Of a DNA stretch of 64,000 nucleotides, positions 59,704 to 64,000 are shown piece by piece. Position numbers and translations under genes: made by a program. The stretch is from Paraclostridium bifermentans. Lineage in GTDB: Bacteria > Bacillota > Clostridia > Peptostreptococcales > Peptostreptococcaceae. The notes under the pieces were generated by a model, which searched no databases, was not told the origin of the DNA, and was given only the letters and a program-made list of their open reading frames with translations. How positions within the stretch are numbered: the first letter of the stretch is position 1; every line of letters begins with the position of its first letter. The DNA is taken from assembly GCF_019916025.1 (NCBI RefSeq), contig NZ_CP079737.1, positions 2,232,001-2,296,000 of the forward strand. The letters run 5' to 3'.

Positions 59704-61401
59704 ATGGGTAACTTTCAAAATATTAAAACTTTAAAACCAAGTTTTATTGAAAACAAACATGCATACTTAATAGGAGGTGGTATAGCCTCTTTAGCTGCAG
59801 CTGTATTTTTAATTAGAGATGGTCACATGGATGGCAATCACATTACGATTTTAGAGGAAACAGATATTCTTGGTGGTGCTATGGATGGATATGGTAATTT
59901 TGAAAATGGTTATTTAATTCGTGGCGGACGCGAAATGGAAGAACACTATGAATGTACTTGGGACTTATTTTCTAGTATTCCATCTTTAGATGATCCAACT
60001 ATAAGTATTTTAGAAGAATTTAGAGAGTTAAATATTAAAGATCCTAATGAATCTACTTGTAGAATTTTAGAAAACTGTGGAAAAAAGGGCGACTTTTCAT
60101 CTCTTGGTCTAAATGATTTGCATATAAAACAACTAGCCAAACTTTTTCTTAAAACAGAAGATGAACTAGGTCCAACTACAGTTAATCAATTTTTCGATAA
60201 ATCTTTCTTTGATACTAATATGTGGTGTTTTTGGCGTTCTATGTTTGCATTTGAGACTTGGCATAGTGTTGTAGAAATGAAAAGATATATGGAACGTTTC
60301 ATTCATCTGCTTCCAGGTATGAATTCAATGAAAAATATTATGTTTAGCAAATATAATCAATACGATTCTTTTATACTACCTTTAAAAAATTGGTTAAAGT
60401 CTAAAGGTGTTATATTTAATTTAAATTCTCAAGTCACAAATTTAAGTATGGAAATTAATGAAGATATAAAAAAAGTTACAGCTATACATTTATTAAGAGG
60501 TAAAAACAAAGATGTAATCAATGTAACAGAAAATGATTTAGTTTTTGTTACTACAGGGTCTATGACAGAAAATTCAACTATTGGAAATATGGATACTGCA
60601 CCTGTTTTAAACTCAGATGAAGGGGCTTGTTGGACTTTATGGAAAAATATATCTAAAAACCATCCATCATTCGGAAATCCAGAAGTATTTTGTAGTGATA
60701 TAGACAAAAGTAAGTGGGAATCATTTACTATCACATGCAAAGATTCTAAACTAATAAAGAAACTTCAAGATTTAACTGGAAGGGATCCGTATTCAGGAAA
60801 AGTTGTTACAGGTGGAATTATAACTATAAAGGATTCTAATTGGCTATTGAGTATAACTTGCAATAGACAACCTCATTTTATAAATCAACCTAAAGATGTT
60901 ATTGTATTATGGGCGTATGGCCTTTTCCCTGATAATATTGGTAACTTTGTTAAAAAGAAAATGTGCGATTGTACAGGCTCTGAGTTAGCAATGGAACTTT
61001 TATATCATATGGGCTTAGAAAATGACATCCCAGAAATTTTAGACACAGTTAATGTCATACCATGTATGATGCCGTATGTTACTAGCCAGTTTATGCCTCG
61101 TACAAAAGGAGATCGCCCAGATGTTGTTCCTAAAGGAAGTGTAAATTTTGCATTTTTAGGTCAATTTGTTGAAATACCTGGTGATTGTGTATTTACTGTT
61201 GAGTACTCTGTTCGTTCAGCAATGATGGGAGTATACAGTTTACTTAATATAGATAGAAATATCCCTGAAGTATATCCTTCAAAATATGATATACGTTCCA
61301 TATCTGCAGCAACAAAAACATTATATGGTAAAAGACCTTTACCTGGCGAATTCTTAATAAAAAAATTATTACAAAACACAAGTTTAGATGGTTTGATCTA
61401 A
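59704..61401 (+). CDS. ohyA: Oleate hydratase
   Basis: 565 residues, the normal length of the MCRA/oleate hydratase family. FAD-binding start HAYLIGGGIASLAAAVFLIRD (about 20-40), the RGGREMEEHYECTWDLFS block that contains the catalytic Glu, and MWCFWRSMFAFETWHS. It adds water to the 9,10 double bond of oleic and related acids giving 10-hydroxystearate, a detoxification of free fatty acids. GGGGGTG before the ATG. It is convergent with a TetR gene that may regulate it. Confidence 0.94.
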   Translation: MGNFQNIKTLKPSFIENKHAYLIGGGIASLAAAVFLIRDGHMDGNHITILEETDILGGAMDGYGNFENGYLIRGGREMEEHYECTWDLFSSIPSLDDPTISILEEFRELNIKDPNESTCRILENCGKKGDFSSLGLNDLHIKQLAKLFLKTEDELGPTTVNQFFDKSFFDTNMWCFWRSMFAFETWHSVVEMKRYMERFIHLLPGMNSMKNIMFSKYNQYDSFILPLKNWLKSKGVIFNLNSQVTNLSMEINEDIKKVTAIHLLRGKNKDVINVTENDLVFVTTGSMTENSTIGNMDTAPVLNSDEGACWTLWKNISKNHPSFGNPEVFCSDIDKSKWESFTITCKDSKLIKKLQDLTGRDPYSGKVVTGGIITIKDSNWLLSITCNRQPHFINQPKDVIVLWAYGLFPDNIGNFVKKKMCDCTGSELAMELLYHMGLENDIPEILDTVNVIPCMMPYVTSQFMPRTKGDRPDVVPKGSVNFAFLGQFVEIPGDCVFTVEYSVRSAMMGVYSLLNIDRNIPEVYPSKYDIRSISAATKTLYGKRPLPGEFLIKKLLQNTSLDGLI

Positions 61402-61404
61402 AGT

Positions 61405-61441
61405 AAAAAACAATGTAGTCAGTTGACTACATTGTTTTTTT
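61405..61441. terminator. Bidirectional intrinsic terminator
   Basis: AAAAAACAATGTAGTCA-GT-TGACTACATTGTTTTTTT between converging ohyA and tetR genes. Confidence 0.9.
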
Positions 61442-61442
61442 G

Positions 61443-62000
61443 CTATATAGATTCACTCCTAAGCAATAGTTTATGAACATCTCCATTAACTATTTTATTG
61501 AGATTTTCAATTATTTGCTCGGGATTTTCTTCCATTTTATTTTTTATCCACTCTAATAGTAAACCAGTTAGAGAAATTTTGTAGTAATTTAAAACAAACT
61601 CTTTTTCTATTTGTGAAATGTCAATTTCTTCAGAAAGATCATTTACTACTTTAAAAACTAGCTTATATACAGCTTTATGTACATGCATCTCTAATTGCTT
61701 TAAATCTATAGAATTATAAATATTAAAAATCATTTTTTTATTTTTAGATAAATAATTTAAGATTTTTAAAAAACTTTGTTGCCATTCTTCAAATGTAATA
61801 TTTTCTTTTATCTCTTTATCAATCTCTGTCTTTAAAATCCACTCTAAAAGATCGTAAATATCTTTAAAATGATAATAAAATGTGCGTCTATTTACACCAC
61901 AATCTTGTACAATATCATTAATTGTAATTTTATTTAACGATGTTGTGTTCATTAAACTTTTTAATGATGAAGCCAAAGCTTTTTTTGTTATTTGCGACAT
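61443..62000 (-). CDS. TetR-family regulator
   Basis: 185 residues. N-terminal helix-turn-helix: KALASSLKSLMNTTSLNKITINDIVQDCGVNRRTFYYHFKDIYDLLEW, a clear TetR/DhaS-type domain (the recognition helix is NRRTFYYHF). The C-terminal part is a helical ligand domain of the TetR_C type. It is divergent from typA and convergent with ohyA, so fatty-acid control of ohyA is a reasonable hypothesis, untested by sequence. AAGGAAA upstream of the ATG. Confidence 0.88.
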   Translation of the reverse strand: MSQITKKALASSLKSLMNTTSLNKITINDIVQDCGVNRRTFYYHFKDIYDLLEWILKTEIDKEIKENITFEEWQQSFLKILNYLSKNKKMIFNIYNSIDLKQLEMHVHKAVYKLVFKVVNDLSEEIDISQIEKEFVLNYYKISLTGLLLEWIKNKMEENPEQIIENLNKIVNGDVHKLLLRSESI

Positions 62001-62192
62001 AAATAAAATTTCCTTTCATCAATATAAATATATTATATTTTACCTAAAATATATAGTCAACGATTACAAAACTCTAAAATTAGACAAAACAATTTTCAAT
62101 TTAACAATTCCAATTTTTTTAAATTACATATATAGTAATATTATTTTGCAATTTAGGATAACCTTATCATTGTAAATACTCATTTTTTTAGT

Positions 62193-62221
62193 TTTACAAT
62201 TTCTTTTGTATATGGTATACT
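62193..62221 (+). promoter_or_regulatory. Sigma-A promoter of typA
   Basis: TTTACA (62193-62198), 17-base spacer, TATACT (62216-62221); start near 62228, about 33 bases before the ATG. Confidence 0.75.
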
Positions 62222-62260
62222 TAATCAGTTATTTAATATCGGAAGGAGAGTTTTTGACAA

Positions 62261-64000
62261 TGACAAACAAAAACAAAATAATAAACATAGCAGTTATCGC
62301 CCATGTCGATGCTGGTAAATCAACATTAGTTGATGCCTTCTTATCTCAATCAGGAGTTTTCAGAGATAACGAAGTTGTAAAAGATTGCGTAATGGACAGT
62401 AACGATCTAGAAAAAGAAAGAGGTATAACAATATACTCTAAAAACTGTGCTATAAACTATAACGGTTACAAAATAAATATAGTAGATACTCCAGGACATA
62501 GTGACTTCTCTTCTGAAGTTGAGCGTGTTATAAAAACTGTTGATACAGTTGTATTACTAGTAGATGCTAGTGAGGGGCCAATGCCTCAAACTAGATTCGT
62601 TTTACAAAAATCATTAGAGTTAGGTTTAAGACCTATATTATTCATAAATAAAATAGACAAAAGTGATCAAAGAGCAGAAGAAGTAGTAGACGAAGTATTT
62701 GACTTATTCGTGGACTTAAATGCAAATGATGAGCAATGTGAATTCCCTATAATATACGGAGTAGCTAAGCAAGGTATAGCTAAATTAGAAATGGATGATG
62801 ATAGTACTGATCTTTCTCCATTATTTGAAACAGTAATAAACCATGTTTCTGCTTACCCTGATTATGACGCTGAAGATTTACAACTTCAAGTATCAGCTCT
62901 TGCATATGATGATTATGTAGGTAGACTTGGTATAGGTAGAGTCTACAAAGGAACTGTTAAAAACGGTTCTCAAGTTTCTATCTGTAAAGCTGATGGAACT
63001 GTTGCTAGAGGAAAAATATCTAAACTTACAGTTTACGAAGGCTTAGTTCAAGTTGAAAAAGACGAAGTAGGTTCAGGTGAAATAGTTGTTGTAGCTGGTA
63101 TGCCAGATATATCTATAGGTGAAACTATATGTAATCCGGATGCTCCAAAACCTATGGAAATGATACACATAGAAGAGCCAACATTATCTATGAACTTCTT
63201 AGTTAATGATTCTCCATTCTGTGGTAAGAGTGGTAAGTTCGTTACAACTAGACATATAAAGGATAGATTAGATAAAGAATTAGAAGTTAACGTTGGGCTT
63301 AAAGTTGAGCCAATGGATACTAGTGACGGATATAGAGTATCTGGACGTGGAGAGCTTCATTTATCTATATTACTTGAAAATATGAGACGTGAAGGATATG
63401 AAATAGGTGTATCTAAGCCAGAAGTTTTACTTCATAAAGAAGATGGTAAGCTAATGGAACCAATGGAAAAAGTTATAGTTAACTGTCCAGAAACTTACTC
63501 AGGAACTGTTATAAATAAATTAAACTTAAGAAAAGCTATGATGGAAGCTATGGAAATAGAAGGGGATTATGTTAAAATAACATTTATAGCTCCTACTAGA
63601 GGTCTTCTAGGTTATAGAAGTGAGTTTATAAATGATACTCGTGGAGAAGGAACTATAGTTAGATCATTTGAAAGATACGAAGAACATAAAGGTGCTATAC
63701 CAGGAAGAACTAATGGAGTTTTAGTTGCTCACGGACCTGGAACTACTATGGCTTATTCTTTAGCTGCTTTAAGTGAAAGAGCTCAAATGTTCGTTGATCC
63801 AGGTGTTGATGTTTACGAAGGTATGATAATAGGTATGAACTCAAGAAAAGACGATATGGTTGTTAATGCATGTAAAAACAAAAAGTTAACTAACGTTCGT
63901 TCTTCTGGTACTGACGATGCTGTTAAGTTAAACCCTGCTAAACATTTCACTTTAGAAGAAGCTTTAGAATTTATAGGTGATGATGAGTTAGTTGAAATAA
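62261..64000 (+). CDS. typA: Ribosome-associated GTPase TypA/BipA (partial, C-terminus cut)
   Basis: 580 codons are visible and the frame is open at the right edge, about 30 short of a full TypA. G1 [10 protein letters not shown], switch [18 protein letters not shown]4 NKID, then EF-Tu domain 2, two EF-G-like domains and the TypA-specific region ([19 protein letters not shown] ... [10 protein letters not shown]). It binds the ribosome under stress and helps 50S assembly. The P-loop reads DAGK where many TypA have DHGK. GGAAGGAG upstream of the ATG. Confidence 0.95.

Overview
The window is AT-rich DNA from a spore-forming, anaerobic Firmicute, most likely a member of the Peptostreptococcaceae (the Paraclostridium / Paeniclostridium / Romboutsia / Clostridioides group). 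This is inferred from the CspBA-plus-CspC germination pseudoproteases, a glutamate 2,3-aminomutase, a c-di-GMP-II riboswitch controlling a surface adhesin, strong AGGAGG or AGGGGG ribosome sites and T-rich terminators. I cannot fix the species. No rRNA, tRNA, CRISPR array, insertion sequence or prophage is visible.

Layout. 1-2.7 kb: metal- or chelate-type ABC importer (ATPase cut by the window edge, permease, lipoprotein) with a histidine-rich mini-protein. 2.9-6.8 kb: an unknown protein, a cysteine-rich probable spore-surface protein and a long Asn/Ser/Thr-rich protein. 6.8-12.1 kb: an operon of a CspBA-like gene, cspC and a GH3 N-acetylglucosaminidase. 12.3-14.2 kb: a FUSC-family membrane protein. 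14.2-20.6 kb: a six-gene corrinoid methyltransfer operon. 20.8-22.1 kb: two small exported or anchored proteins. 22.2-26.4 kb: a second CspBA-like/cspC pair. 26.6-28.6 kb: glyoxalase, HxlR regulator and a SAM methyltransferase. 28.8-35.2 kb: a 1951-residue Cna-B-repeat adhesin whose leader carries four tandem c-di-GMP-II riboswitches, each with its own terminator. 35.2-38.6 kb: DEAD-box helicase and a group of small, partly cysteine-rich, probably sporulation-linked genes. 38.6-43.6 kb: two-component system and its probable target ABC exporter. 43.8-46.9 kb: YitT protein with a perfect CodY box and a Na/Pi cotransporter with PhoP-like boxes. 46.9-52.3 kb: oligopeptide ABC importer. 52.4-57.9 kb: glutamate 2,3-aminomutase, small metabolic genes and an acetate-family transporter. 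58.1-62.0 kb: orphan SpoVAF, oleate hydratase and a TetR regulator. 62.3 kb to the end: typA, cut by the window edge.

Two themes stand out. First, the adhesin is placed behind a serial c-di-GMP gate: RNA polymerase must pass four aptamer/terminator modules in a row, and the aptamers keep their P2 helix by compensatory changes, so all four appear to be under selection. Second, the window holds two paralogous CspBA/CspC loci in which all subtilase domains lack an intact catalytic triad and the CspB half of each fusion has lost its catalytic core. They look like a duplicated, purely non-catalytic spore-signal sensing module, one copy joined to a cell-wall N-acetylglucosaminidase. Both CspBA-like genes also show a strong ribosome site placed for an ATA start codon. 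A SpoVAF homologue with a sigma-G-like promoter and several cysteine-rich genes, two of them with sigma-K-like promoters nearby, add to the spore character of the region.
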